This document shows, in pieces, positions 26,030-34,964 of a stretch of DNA of 64,000 nucleotides. Source of the stretch: Piscibacillus sp052246295. GTDB taxonomy: Bacteria > Bacillota > Bacilli > Bacillales > Alkalibacillaceae. A program made the position numbers and the translations under genes. The notes beneath the pieces were generated by a model that saw only the letters and a program-made list of their open reading frames with translations, had not been told where the DNA came from and did not search any database. The first letter of the stretch is position 1. Every line of letters starts with the position of its first letter. The stretch lies in assembly GCA_052246295.1 (NCBI GenBank), contig JBQQCO010000009.1. One strand, written 5' to 3'.

Positions 26030-27928
26030 TTATTCACCTTCTGCAGATTCTATAACTTCACCACGATCAAAATCATAGAAACGAAGTAGGTCACCATAAA
26101 TCATTTCATCTGAATAATTTAATTCTTTAGTTGCAGCTTCTCGAATTGGGTCACAATTGACCTCTTCTACTGCTTCACCTGACTCATTGTCATAGCACAT
26201 GCCTGCTGCATAGACATAATCGTTACCAATCACTCGCCCATCCCTAAAGGCAATAAAGTCTTTTCGATCTTCGGGCTGATCAAATAAATTGCTACCAAAA
26301 CGAATGTCTTCATCTAATTCGATTCCAAGCATTTTTAATATTGTTGGTTTATAGTCAATTTGACCAGTTAAAGTTGAGATAGTCCTTGAATCATCATGTC
26401 CAGGAATGTGAATGATAAACGGAACTCGTTGGAGTTTTGCGTCCTCATAAGGCGTAATCTCTTCACCTAAATATTCGCCTAACTCCTCATTATGATATGA
26501 GGGAACTCCATAGTGATCTCCACCAATAATGAAGATGGTATCTTCATACAACCCTTCTTCCTTCATCGTTGCAAAGAATTCCTCTAAAGCCTCGTCAGTA
26601 TAACGAACGGTTTGAAAATATTGATTTAATGTTACTGAATCAGATTCATATAGTGGTAAATTTGCTTCAGATTCAGGAATATCAAATGGAAAATGGTTTG
26701 TTAACGTAATAAACTTGGCATAGTAAGGGTCGTCTAATTCTTTTAGTATATCTACCGATTGATCAAAGAATATTTTGTCATTTAACCCCCAACCAATCTC
26801 ATCTTCTTTTGTAAATTCATAGCTTTCTATATCAAAATATTCTTCATAGCCCAAAGTCTCGTACATAACATTGCGATTCCAGAAACTTGCATTATTTGCA
26901 TGAAACACATAAGATTTATAATCTCTTTTATTATTTATAATTTCTGGAAGTCCATAATATTCATTTTGAGCGTGTGTAAAGAACGCAGCACTATTGGGTA
27001 ATGGATAAAGACTATTGTCTAATAGAAATTCATGATCCGACGTTTTACCTAACGCTGTTTGATGATAGAAATTATCGAAATAGTAACTGTCCTCAATTAA
27101 ATCGTTTAAGAATGGTGTAATCTCTTCACCATATACTTCTCGGTTAATGACAAACTGTTGAACAGATTCTGCAGCAATGTATACAATGTTTTTTCCTTCA
27201 GCAACATTTTCAATATCAATTTTTTGATTTGCATCCTTAGAGTCTTCCACTGTTTCTTTTACATACTCTTCAATTTCATTGAATTCTGATCCATCTGCAA
27301 ACAGGCGTTTAGACTGCATCGAAGCAGTAATAAATGCATCATACCCATGAAATGTAAAGATACCTACGTTTTTAACTAAATATTCACGGTCAAAACCACG
27401 CTTAAATAACATTGGACGTTCAATCTCTGCTAAAACTAAATTTAGAATTACAACAGAAAGACTAACCGTCACAATACGTCGTTTAAACAGTTTAGAAAAA
27501 GTTTTCACAGGGAATGCTTCTTTTCTTGCTAAATAAAATATAAGAGCCACATCTAATATCAAAAATAAATCTTCGATGTGAATTAAGGAAATCATACTTC
27601 CACCTAAATCACCCACATTATTAACTTGCATTAATGTTGGAAGTGTGATGAAGTCAGTAAAATTGCGATAGTACATCAAGTTTGCAATTAAAATAAATGT
27701 CATCACAATAGTGGTAATATAAATAAACTTCTTCTGTCGTCTTTCTTTAAACCAAACTCCAATCGCAAAGACAAAGAAGCTAAAAGCAAATGCGTTTATA
27801 AATAAGATGATTTCCTGAAAAGCTGATTCAATTGATAAATTAAAATAAAAACGATAAACAATATAGGTTTTTAAACCAATTAACACTGCAGCTATTATAA
27901 ATAGTGGTATTTTTTTAATACGTTCCAT
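26030..27928 (-). CDS. yqgS: Lipoteichoic acid synthase family protein (LtaS/YqgS type)
   Basis: A 632-residue polyglycerolphosphate synthase that builds lipoteichoic acid from phosphatidylglycerol. Five N-terminal membrane helices (within 1-170) precede a linker and an extracellular sulfatase-fold domain. The metal-binding glutamate lies in AAESVQQF (about 254) and the catalytic threonine in ALGKTSDHEF (about 296). HFPFD and IIGGDHYG supply further ligands. Position corresponds to yqgS, one of four B. subtilis paralogues; whether it is the main or a secondary synthase cannot be told here. The C-terminal region is strongly acidic. GGAGG lies 8 nt before the ATG. Confidence 0.9.
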   Translation of the reverse strand: MERIKKIPLFIIAAVLIGLKTYIVYRFYFNLSIESAFQEIILFINAFAFSFFVFAIGVWFKERRQKKFIYITTIVMTFILIANLMYYRNFTDFITLPTLMQVNNVGDLGGSMISLIHIEDLFLILDVALIFYLARKEAFPVKTFSKLFKRRIVTVSLSVVILNLVLAEIERPMLFKRGFDREYLVKNVGIFTFHGYDAFITASMQSKRLFADGSEFNEIEEYVKETVEDSKDANQKIDIENVAEGKNIVYIAAESVQQFVINREVYGEEITPFLNDLIEDSYYFDNFYHQTALGKTSDHEFLLDNSLYPLPNSAAFFTHAQNEYYGLPEIINNKRDYKSYVFHANNASFWNRNVMYETLGYEEYFDIESYEFTKEDEIGWGLNDKIFFDQSVDILKELDDPYYAKFITLTNHFPFDIPESEANLPLYESDSVTLNQYFQTVRYTDEALEEFFATMKEEGLYEDTIFIIGGDHYGVPSYHNEELGEYLGEEITPYEDAKLQRVPFIIHIPGHDDSRTISTLTGQIDYKPTILKMLGIELDEDIRFGSNLFDQPEDRKDFIAFRDGRVIGNDYVYAAGMCYDNESGEAVEEVNCDPIREAATKELNYSDEMIYGDLLRFYDFDRGEVIESAEGE

Positions 27929-27999
27929 AAGATGAACCTCCAGTTTCTTTCTCTCCTTAACATTAGACGAGTGAAAGAAAGAAAAGTTTCACAAAATAT

Positions 28000-28028
28000 A
28001 TTATTAACAGATATATCCTTAAATTCAA
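28000..28028 (-). promoter_or_regulatory. Possible sigma-A promoter of the LTA synthase gene
   Basis: Minus strand TTGAAT (-35) and AATAAT (-10) with a 17-nt spacer, about 70 nt upstream of the start codon and just past the end of yqgQ. Confidence 0.5.
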
Positions 28029-28053
28029 GTATTATAACGCAAACTCCCACATT

Positions 28054-28245
28054 TTATTCTAGTCCTTTTTTCTCATTTTTAATAATAGCGAGTGCGTCCA
28101 TATATTTCTTAGTACTGATCATTCGATTTTCAAACAAACTTTTAATTTCATCTTCCATTAAATTTAAGTCAGCTAATCGATCTCCAATATAAACAAATAT
28201 ACCGAATTGTTTTAATAATTTCCTTACGTCTATTATATTATTCAT
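28054..28245 (-). CDS. yqgQ: YqgQ family small protein (DUF910)
   Basis: A 63-residue soluble helical protein starting MNNIIDVRKLLKQFG, with GDRLADLNLMEDEIKSLF in the middle. It resembles YqgQ, a small three-helix protein thought to bind nucleic acid, but no function is established. AAAGGAAG precedes the ATG. It follows gluP by 21 nt as in B. subtilis, but glcK, which comes next there, is missing here. Confidence 0.85.
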   Translation of the reverse strand: MNNIIDVRKLLKQFGIFVYIGDRLADLNLMEDEIKSLFENRMISTKKYMDALAIIKNEKKGLE

Positions 28246-28266
28246 AAATTTCTTCCTTTAATAGTT

Positions 28267-29448
28267 CTATAGTCGCATTAATCCTAATTTAAACATAATT
28301 GTAATAGCAACCAAAGTTAAAATTCCTGTACTAATTTGAAATGTAAAAGATTTCTTTTTTGGTAAATGAACGATTTGGGATGCTAAAAAGCCACCAATCA
28401 AACCGCCAATATGTGCCCCATTATCAATTTGAGGTACTGATAAACCGAATACGATATTAATTCCTATTACAATCATTAAATTCATGCCCATTGTCTTGAA
28501 GAAAATTTCTCTATTGTGTAAACCAAAAAACAATAATGCACCAAAAAGGCCAAATATAGCACCAGAAGCTCCTGCAGAAACAGAATCATTTGTAGCAAAG
28601 CTTGCAACACTTCCAAAGACTCCTGCAACGAAATATATAAAGAAAAAGCGCTTTGTACCATAAATTTTCTCTGTTAACTCCCCTAAATAATATAGGGCAA
28701 TCATATTCATAATTAAATGGATCACACCTATATGTAGGAACATTGAAGTAATAATTCTCCAATACTCCCCATCTGCAATATATGGGTTATACTTAGCGCC
28801 CCATTTAACCAAATTCTCTACATTAGTACTACCGCCACTATTTTCAACTAACATAAATATAAAAACATTAATCGCTAATAAAAATAATGTCAACCGAGTT
28901 TTACCAAACGAAAACGTTTCTTTTAATTCTTTTTGCTTTTTATATAAATCTGCATGGATTTTTTGTTCTAAATAAATAGATTGCCTTTCCTGCTCTTCAA
29001 CTCCAGGGTAATTTGCCAATAAATTTTGATTTAAACCAGGTAGTTGCTCTGTCACTCGATACCATTCTTCTTCTCGATCTTGCTGATTTAAATAATACAT
29101 CGTTACATCTGTCGATTTGTGATGACGGATTGGCATCGTCCGTTTAAGGTTCTCCCAATTATCAACGGGGACTAGATCAGCAATATAAATAAAGTGAAGA
29201 TGAATGTTTTTCCCTTTGAATAACTGTTTTTGTTTTAGTATAGATGACATTCTCTGTTCTAAATCTCTTTTTAGTTGATTAGACCAATCATAAGTCCGAT
29301 GCAGTAACCTTACAATATGATTTTCTTTTCGATCTATGCGTTGCAATATATATTCATCACGTTCTTCTGATTTATAAACCAAATTGTACTGATTGTCTAA
29401 TAAATGACTTAATATCTTCATTAAAGTAAACCGCTCTGTAACAAACAA
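28267..29448 (-). CDS. gluP: Rhomboid-family intramembrane serine protease (GluP/YqgP)
   Basis: About 393 residues: a cytosolic N-terminal domain of some 175 residues, then a membrane domain of six or seven helices. The catalytic serine is in GASGAIFG and the catalytic histidine in NGAHIGGLIGG. The HIGVIHLIMNM segment is also diagnostic. B. subtilis YqgP cleaves and helps remove the magnesium transporter MgtE with FtsH. I place the start at TTG, 8 nt after AGAGGAG; an ATG seven codons earlier overlaps that site. Confidence 0.9.
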   Translation of the reverse strand: MFVTERFTLMKILSHLLDNQYNLVYKSEERDEYILQRIDRKENHIVRLLHRTYDWSNQLKRDLEQRMSSILKQKQLFKGKNIHLHFIYIADLVPVDNWENLKRTMPIRHHKSTDVTMYYLNQQDREEEWYRVTEQLPGLNQNLLANYPGVEEQERQSIYLEQKIHADLYKKQKELKETFSFGKTRLTLFLLAINVFIFMLVENSGGSTNVENLVKWGAKYNPYIADGEYWRIITSMFLHIGVIHLIMNMIALYYLGELTEKIYGTKRFFFIYFVAGVFGSVASFATNDSVSAGASGAIFGLFGALLFFGLHNREIFFKTMGMNLMIVIGINIVFGLSVPQIDNGAHIGGLIGGFLASQIVHLPKKKSFTFQISTGILTLVAITIMFKLGLMRL

Positions 29449-29495
29449 AATAACAACTCCTCTAACCATTCACCTTCATCTATATGTATTTCAAT

Positions 29496-29972
29496 TTACC
29501 TTGTTAAAATTTCTGCAATTTGTTCATATGTTAAACGATTGTGTAACTCAAACTCACCTAATTGAACCCCTCGACTATAACCCTCTTCTTCCATGAATTG
29601 ACTAAATGACTGCGCATCATCAATTATATTCAATTGCTCTAATTCTGATGCTATATCATTTAATGTCATTCCACTTTCCACTTCAAATATAAATTTCTCT
29701 GTTGATTCTTGTTCAGAATCAGTTTCACTTTCGTTAATTTCATCTATTTCAGATTCTAATTGTTGTTTTTGCCTCACTAAATCTTCGTATTCTTGACCAT
29801 TCACTACAGCAAAACCTCTGTTTTCTAAATAATCTTTGGCATCTTCATCTGTTAAGGAAACCTCTGTTTCAGATGACTCATTGTTAGGTTTTTCAGTTTG
29901 TATATAGATAAATCCCAAAAGAACACTTGCTGTTAATAGGCCAATTGAAAATGCTTGTATTATGGGTCTCAT
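29496..29972 (-). CDS. Membrane-anchored protein with MltG/YceG-like N-terminal domain
   Basis: A 158-residue protein: one N-terminal helix (about 5-24), an acidic coiled-coil stretch (QKQQLESEIDEINESETDS), then a domain with FEVESGMTLNDIASELEQL and VQLGEFELHNRLTYEQIAEIL. The last part resembles the LysM-like domain that precedes the catalytic part of the endolytic transglycosylase MltG. The catalytic domain itself is missing, so I do not call it an enzyme. It probably sits on the outer face of the membrane. AAGGAG precedes the ATG, and it follows another anchored protein by 12 nt. Confidence 0.65.
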   Translation of the reverse strand: MRPIIQAFSIGLLTASVLLGFIYIQTEKPNNESSETEVSLTDEDAKDYLENRGFAVVNGQEYEDLVRQKQQLESEIDEINESETDSEQESTEKFIFEVESGMTLNDIASELEQLNIIDDAQSFSQFMEEEGYSRGVQLGEFELHNRLTYEQIAEILTR

Positions 29973-29984
29973 GTTGATAGCTCC

Positions 29985-30365
29985 TTATTTAAAAGACTCA
30001 TTTTTTTGGAGTTGATTAATAATCACTCTAATATCTTCTTCTTTTAATCCTGTCTTACTACAGATTTCATTTAATGTGTACCCTTGTTCATATAATTGTC
30101 CAATATGTAAAACAATGGTAGGCTCTTGGTCTGGTCGTGTCGTTTTTTTAACAGAGCTCTTTGGATTGTAAGATTTATAAGGATCCACTAATAACTCTTC
30201 TTCTAACACTTTAATTTTATTTTTTAAGATATACCCTTCCTGCATTGATGAAATAGATAAATCTTCAATTTGTTGATCTAATTCATCAAACCTGTTATTC
30301 GTAAAGAAAGATAATATTAATAGCACAACACTGATAGCTATTATAGTTATAATTGCTACGATCAA
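29985..30365 (-). CDS. Membrane-anchored coiled-coil protein with C-terminal HTH-like segment (DUF6115/SwrB-like)
   Basis: About 126 residues: one N-terminal helix, a coiled-coil (NRFDELDQQIEDLSISS; MQEGYILKNKIKVLEEEL), a variable linker and a C-terminal helix-turn-helix-like stretch GYTLNEICSKTGLKEEDIR. The layout is that of SwrB/DUF6115 proteins; B. subtilis SwrB assists flagellar basal body assembly, but no flagellar genes are near. The best start is TTG, 5-6 nt after AGAGGTGA; a GTG three codons earlier lies within that site. Function unknown. Confidence 0.6.
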   Translation of the reverse strand: MIVAIITIIAISVVLLILSFFTNNRFDELDQQIEDLSISSMQEGYILKNKIKVLEEELLVDPYKSYNPKSSVKKTTRPDQEPTIVLHIGQLYEQGYTLNEICSKTGLKEEDIRVIINQLQKNESFK

Positions 30366-30458
30366 TTGTTTCACCTCTTTTTCTATATCTATTATTAGTT
30401 TAACACTTCTTATTTTATAATAGAATAATATCCATAAAGGTTCATTTACAATTCTTTC

Positions 30459-30487
30459 TTGAATAATTTGTCGTGATTTGGTATGAT
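30459..30487 (+). promoter_or_regulatory. Predicted sigma-A promoter of rpmG
   Basis: TTGAAT (30459-30464) and TATGAT (30482-30487) with a 17-nt spacer, 46 nt before the rpmG ATG. Confidence 0.75.
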
Positions 30488-30533
30488 GATGTAGTCAAAA
30501 ATGATTGTAATTGCAGAAATGGAGGGAATTCAC

Positions 30534-30683
30534 ATGCGTGTACAAGTAACTTTAGCATGTACAGAATGTGGTGATCGTAATTATTACACTACTAAAAATA
30601 AACGTACAAACACTGAACGTATCGAAATGAAAAAGTATTGCCCAAGAGAAAAACAACATACGCTACACCGTGAAACGAAATAA
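30534..30683 (+). CDS. rpmG: 50S ribosomal protein L33
   Basis: A 49-residue L33 starting MRVQVTLACTECGDRNYYT. The first zinc-type pair CTEC is present, but the second pair is incomplete (YCPREK), so it likely does not hold zinc as a full four-cysteine L33 does. Beside yqgN, it corresponds to the rpmGA copy of B. subtilis. The start is set by GGAGGG 7 nt upstream. Other L33 copies are expected elsewhere. Confidence 0.95.
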   Translation: MRVQVTLACTECGDRNYYTTKNKRTNTERIEMKKYCPREKQHTLHRETK

Positions 30684-30712
30684 ACAGTAGGGATTATTCC
30701 TGCTGTTTTTTT
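30682..30712 (+). terminator. Rho-independent terminator of rpmG
   Basis: Stem of about 11 bp (AACAGTAGGGA with TTCCTGCTGTT, one G-T pair) and a 3-nt loop, then TTTTTT. Confidence 0.88.
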
Positions 30713-30743
30713 ATACTATTAAACATAAAAGTAGGGATTCTTC

Positions 30744-31301
30744 ATGTATAAAGAGACCTTTCGTGTTCTAAGCAAACGATTATTAAGGCAGATTCAAAAA
30801 GAACAAAAAAAGCAATATCTAATAGACATCACCACAAGACTTTATGAAACACAGTGGTGGCAGGATGCAAATACAATCGCCATCACCATTGCTAGAGAAA
30901 TTGAGTTAGACACATTGCCTATTATTGAATATGGCTGGAAACAAGGGAAACAAATGGTTATTCCAAAATGCTACCCAGATACTCATGAGATGGATTTTTA
31001 CACATTCACTAACCAATATGAATTAGAAAATGTGTACCTTGATTTATACGAACCAAAAGAAGATCCAACAAAATTTGTAAAGCCTTCCGATATTGATTTA
31101 ATAATTGTACCAGGGTTGCTATATGACCAACATGGCTATCGAATTGGTTATGGCGGAGGTTATTATGACAGGTACTTAGCAAACTACAAAGGTACTAAAA
31201 TATCCTTAGCGATGGAGCAGCAGATAGTCAAACACGTTCCACACGATGATTATGATATACCTATAGATGCTGTCATAAGTGAAAAGAATATATATGCTTG
31301 A
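30744..31301 (+). CDS. yqgN: 5-formyltetrahydrofolate cyclo-ligase
   Basis: Converts 5-formyl-THF to 5,10-methenyl-THF with ATP, clearing an inhibitory folate. The 185 residues have a basic N-terminal ATP-binding start (KRLLRQIQKEQKK), VIPKCYPDTHEMDFY and the signature GLLYDQHGYRIGYGGGYYDRYL. It follows rpmG, with GTAGGGA before the ATG, and probably depends on read-through from rpmG or on a weak promoter of its own. Confidence 0.94.
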   Translation: MYKETFRVLSKRLLRQIQKEQKKQYLIDITTRLYETQWWQDANTIAITIAREIELDTLPIIEYGWKQGKQMVIPKCYPDTHEMDFYTFTNQYELENVYLDLYEPKEDPTKFVKPSDIDLIIVPGLLYDQHGYRIGYGGGYYDRYLANYKGTKISLAMEQQIVKHVPHDDYDIPIDAVISEKNIYA

Positions 31302-31307
31302 TATACT

Positions 31308-31341
31308 AAGGGCTACTCCTTTTACATCAGGAATAGCCCTT
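31308..31341. terminator. Terminator between yqgN and pbpA
   Basis: Stem AAGGGCTACTCC (31308-31319) with GGAATAGCCCTT (31330-31341), one mismatch, 10-nt loop. It lies between convergent genes and may serve both; neither side has a long T-run. Confidence 0.75.
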
Positions 31342-31357
31342 TAAATAATTATTATTA

Positions 31358-33460
31358 TTATTCTTCAGAATCTGTTTCCTCTTCTTCGTCATCCGAATCT
31401 GTGTTTCCAGATTCACGCTCTTCTTTTAATTCGAAATAGGCGTCTAGTGCTTTTCTTCCAATATTTAAATTGATTTTATTATTATTATCTTTACCTGTAT
31501 GTGGCACCATAATAGCAAATGCCACTTCTGGATCCTCATATGGTGCAAATCCAACTAGTGATAGATTGTTGGTCTCTGTACCTTTACCTTCTTCATATAC
31601 AGTTACTTCAGCTGTACCTGTTTTTCCTGCTGGGTTGTATGAAGGATTATCGCTAAATGCAGAATAAGCAGTACCCCCAGGTTCTTGAAAAACTTGGCGG
31701 AAACCTTCCAGCACTCTGTCCAAATATCGCTCATCCATTTCTATTTTGTTTAATACTTTAGGTTTATTAGACTCATAAACAGTACCTAATCCTTCTGTAT
31801 CAGATGGATTATGAAGTTGTTTAACTAATCGTGGTGCCATTCGGTAACCACCATTTGCAATTGTTGAGACATATTGAGCTAGTTGAATTGTGGTGTAAGC
31901 TTCAAACTGACCAATAGCCATATCTAGCACCTCACCAGGATCAACCGATCTAGATTTATCACTACCTCTAACCCCAATTGCTTCATAAGGGTAATCGACA
32001 CCTGTTTTAGTACCTAAACCAAACTGCTTAAAATAATTTGATAAGAGTTGGTATCCTTCACCGTTATATGACAATCTCTGTTTTGGAATATAATCCCAGT
32101 GCCCGCCTAATCGCATAGCAGTTCGGAACATATAAACGTTTGAAGATCGCTTTAAAGCCGTTATATCATCTGGGGAACCTAAAGTAGATGTCCAAGAACC
32201 TTTATCAGGTGTTCCTATGAATTGTAGTCTTTGATCTCGGAATCTAGTACCCGGTTTAATGACTCCCGAATCTAAGCCTGCCAGTACTGTTGCTCCTTTA
32301 ATCGTCGATCCAGGTGGGTGCTGATTGTGAAAAACACGATAAGGTTCATGACTGAATTCTCCACTTTCCCGATCATAATATTGGCCTGATACTGCTAAAA
32401 CTTCACCCGTTTTTGGATCCATCATAACAGCCATAGCACTGTCCACATATCTATTTACGTAAGGCTGGTTTGTAATCGTTTCTTTAAGCTCTTCTTGAAC
32501 TATTGAATCTAACCTTTTTTGTAATTCCATATCAATAGATAACATTAAGTCTTTACCACGATTACCTTCACGTACTAATTCGCTTTTAATGACTTCTCCG
32601 CTTGAGTTCGTCACGTGTTTGCGAATTTCTTTTTGTCCTTGTAAATATGACTCGTAATGTTCCTCAAGTCCACTTTCCCCTACTCGGTCATTCAAGCTAT
32701 AGTTACGTGCCAAATAATTATTCATTTCATCTCTTGGCAATCCTTTATTACGGCTAGTTATATTACCAATAAGATTAGATAAAGTTGGATGATGCACTTT
32801 GACTCGGTCCCAATCAGTAGAAACACTGATACCAGGTAAATTATGTGCGTTCTCTGCAATTACAGCGTACTCTTCTTTTGTAATTCCCTCATTTTTAATA
32901 ACATGAGGTGTTAGCTGAGTAGCTTGATCTAACTCGCGTTTAATTGCAATAACTTCCATCTCTTGATCGGTAATAGAATTAAGGTCTTCTTCAGTAATTT
33001 TATCTAATACGAGTTGATATTGTTCACTGTCACTTAAGGTCATTTCACTATTTGTTAGCCTAGAATAAGCTTCTTCTTTATTTTTCAAGATCCAATAATC
33101 TTTAATGTCACGTTCAGTTACAGAATCTGTATCTTCCATTGTCATGTAGTGAACAAGGTTTTCTGCAATTTCTAAATTATCTTCTGGTTGCACATTACGT
33201 TTAGGTGTATACGTAATGGCGTATTTCAAATCATTATCTACCACAATCTCGCCATTGCGATCATACATTTTCGCTCTAGGTACAGGTGTCCTAGAGGTTA
33301 CATCTTCTGTTCGGTCTATTTCAGCTTGAGCATCTTCACCGTGTAAAATTTGTACAACACCCAATTGTAATATTAGCAGCGAAAATAAAATAAATATCAC
33401 AAAAAAAAGCACATTTAAACGAAGGGGCAAATGTGATTTATTCTTTTTCTTTTCTGTCAA
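31358..33460 (-). CDS. pbpA: Class B penicillin-binding protein 2 (PBP2A type)
   Basis: A 700-residue monofunctional transpeptidase that crosslinks peptidoglycan during cell elongation. It has a short cytoplasmic basic N terminus, one membrane helix (about 15-35), a dimerisation/pedestal domain and the transpeptidase domain. Catalytic motifs are STIK (in HPPGSTIKGA), SSN (in KRSSNVYM) and KTGTAE. The last 20 residues are an acidic tail. Its place beside sodA and yqgE matches B. subtilis pbpA (yqgF). Translation starts at TTG, 6 nt after GGAGGAG. Confidence 0.94.
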   Translation of the reverse strand: MTEKKKNKSHLPLRLNVLFFVIFILFSLLILQLGVVQILHGEDAQAEIDRTEDVTSRTPVPRAKMYDRNGEIVVDNDLKYAITYTPKRNVQPEDNLEIAENLVHYMTMEDTDSVTERDIKDYWILKNKEEAYSRLTNSEMTLSDSEQYQLVLDKITEEDLNSITDQEMEVIAIKRELDQATQLTPHVIKNEGITKEEYAVIAENAHNLPGISVSTDWDRVKVHHPTLSNLIGNITSRNKGLPRDEMNNYLARNYSLNDRVGESGLEEHYESYLQGQKEIRKHVTNSSGEVIKSELVREGNRGKDLMLSIDMELQKRLDSIVQEELKETITNQPYVNRYVDSAMAVMMDPKTGEVLAVSGQYYDRESGEFSHEPYRVFHNQHPPGSTIKGATVLAGLDSGVIKPGTRFRDQRLQFIGTPDKGSWTSTLGSPDDITALKRSSNVYMFRTAMRLGGHWDYIPKQRLSYNGEGYQLLSNYFKQFGLGTKTGVDYPYEAIGVRGSDKSRSVDPGEVLDMAIGQFEAYTTIQLAQYVSTIANGGYRMAPRLVKQLHNPSDTEGLGTVYESNKPKVLNKIEMDERYLDRVLEGFRQVFQEPGGTAYSAFSDNPSYNPAGKTGTAEVTVYEEGKGTETNNLSLVGFAPYEDPEVAFAIMVPHTGKDNNNKINLNIGRKALDAYFELKEERESGNTDSDDEEEETDSEE

Positions 33461-33492
33461 TGCTTTCTCCTCCCCCTTTAAATCTACTCTAT

Positions 33493-33521
33493 ATTATAAC
33501 ACCCTTTCTATTTGACAAAAA
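33493..33521 (-). promoter_or_regulatory. Predicted promoter of pbpA
   Basis: Minus strand TGTTATAAT, an extended -10 with TG one base before TATAAT, preceded at 17 nt by the weaker TTTTTG. It lies about 33 nt before the start codon. Confidence 0.65.
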
Positions 33522-33541
33522 GATATTTCATCAATTGTTCA

Positions 33542-34765
33542 TTAAGTATGATGTTTTAGCTTGTGAATTCTAAAAACAATAATTCCCGAAACAAAATAGC
33601 CAATTCCGAAAATAACAACTGAATACTTCATCCAAACGTCTGCAGAAATAACCAATAATCCTATAACGAACAAAATCAACGAGATCGTACGTCCACTATT
33701 TAATATTATGTCTCTAAAAATAATATACTCTACACGATTATCCTTGGCATTTTTTGCTTGTCCAATAATATCATAAGAGACAGATGTGTATGGAGCAAAG
33801 AATAACGGTAAAAACACACCTAAGATTCCCGCATAAATATAAAAGTCCACTGGCTCATCTGAAATCAATAGCCAGAATACTGATATAAATAAAAAGATAC
33901 TCCCAATAAAAATGAGTATTTTTCGGTTGTCAGGTTTAACGATTCTCGCTACGATTTGATACATCACGAAAGAAGCAATCGCATAAATCATGTTATAAAT
34001 CCCCACAATTAATTCGCTTTGCGTTCCTAAATACACCCATAAACCGATTAAAAATAAGAATATGCCCTCTCGCATTCCCTGAAACAAATGCGCTGTTAAC
34101 ATCCAAAACCACTGACGATTTTCCTTACTTTCCTTTATAACTTCTCGTATGTTGTACTCCCCGTCTGTTTTCCTTCGTTCAAGAAAAATACTGAAAATAA
34201 TCGCCATTATAAATAAAACAAATGAAATAAAGAATATGGTTAAGTACCCTTTATATCCTGTTAAAGCGGTAATAATCCAACCTGCTGACACTGGTCCTAC
34301 AATTCCACTCAGTGATTGCAAAGCTCCAAACATACCATTGAAGAAATCCCTAGTGTATGGTTCAGTTACTTCAAAAATTAAAATATTATAGGCTAACCAA
34401 AATAACCCATAACCAGTACCTATTAAAATTCCTAATACGTAAAATAGGTCAGATGCTTTTGTGCTTAATAATAAGACAGAAATAAAAAAGACTGAAATAA
34501 CAAAGATACCAGTCCTGAGAATAATCACACGATCTATTCGTTTAACCCATTTGCCCAATAAAACAAATATTAATGTTTGAGCAACGTATATGCACAAGTT
34601 GTATAAAGCTAATATCAATAAGTCTTCTGTTTGTTTCCATAGAAATATATTTACAAATATATTTGATAAGTAAATCCCAAGTGTATATAACAAACCAATG
34701 ACTAATAATAACTTGAGGTTTTTCTTTTCATGATCGCTGACATCAGATAACCTTTTAGAAAACAT
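33542..34765 (-). CDS. yqgE: Major facilitator superfamily transporter (YqgE)
   Basis: A 407-residue protein with about 12 membrane helices in two groups of six, typical of MFS carriers. The central cytoplasmic loop (LERRKTDGEYNIREVIKESKENRQWFW) is polar. No substrate-specific motif is recognisable. Its position between sodA and pbpA matches B. subtilis yqgE, substrate unknown. The start MFSKRLSDVS is preferred because GAGGGA lies 5 nt upstream; an ATG four codons earlier has its site too close. Confidence 0.85.
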   Translation of the reverse strand: MFSKRLSDVSDHEKKNLKLLLVIGLLYTLGIYLSNIFVNIFLWKQTEDLLILALYNLCIYVAQTLIFVLLGKWVKRIDRVIILRTGIFVISVFFISVLLLSTKASDLFYVLGILIGTGYGLFWLAYNILIFEVTEPYTRDFFNGMFGALQSLSGIVGPVSAGWIITALTGYKGYLTIFFISFVLFIMAIIFSIFLERRKTDGEYNIREVIKESKENRQWFWMLTAHLFQGMREGIFLFLIGLWVYLGTQSELIVGIYNMIYAIASFVMYQIVARIVKPDNRKILIFIGSIFLFISVFWLLISDEPVDFYIYAGILGVFLPLFFAPYTSVSYDIIGQAKNAKDNRVEYIIFRDIILNSGRTISLILFVIGLLVISADVWMKYSVVIFGIGYFVSGIIVFRIHKLKHHT

Positions 34766-34884
34766 AAAATCCCTCATTTCCTAACCTATATTTTTAACAA
34801 AAGAAATGAGTCTATACGCTAATCAAATTGAAACCAATTATGAAATTAAATCGTCTTGGGTAAGTCATATAATTTCGAACACAC

Positions 34885-34924
34885 AAAAAACACCAAATGT
34901 GATTAATAATCACATTTGGTGTTT
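34885..34924 (-). terminator. Rho-independent terminator of sodA
   Basis: A perfect stem of about 17 bp (arm AACACCAAATGTGATTA) with a very short loop, followed on the minus strand by TTTTTTGTG, about 40 nt past the sodA stop. Confidence 0.92.
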
Positions 34925-34964
34925 CCATTCACATAATTAACAGATCCAGTTAATATTTCATTAA

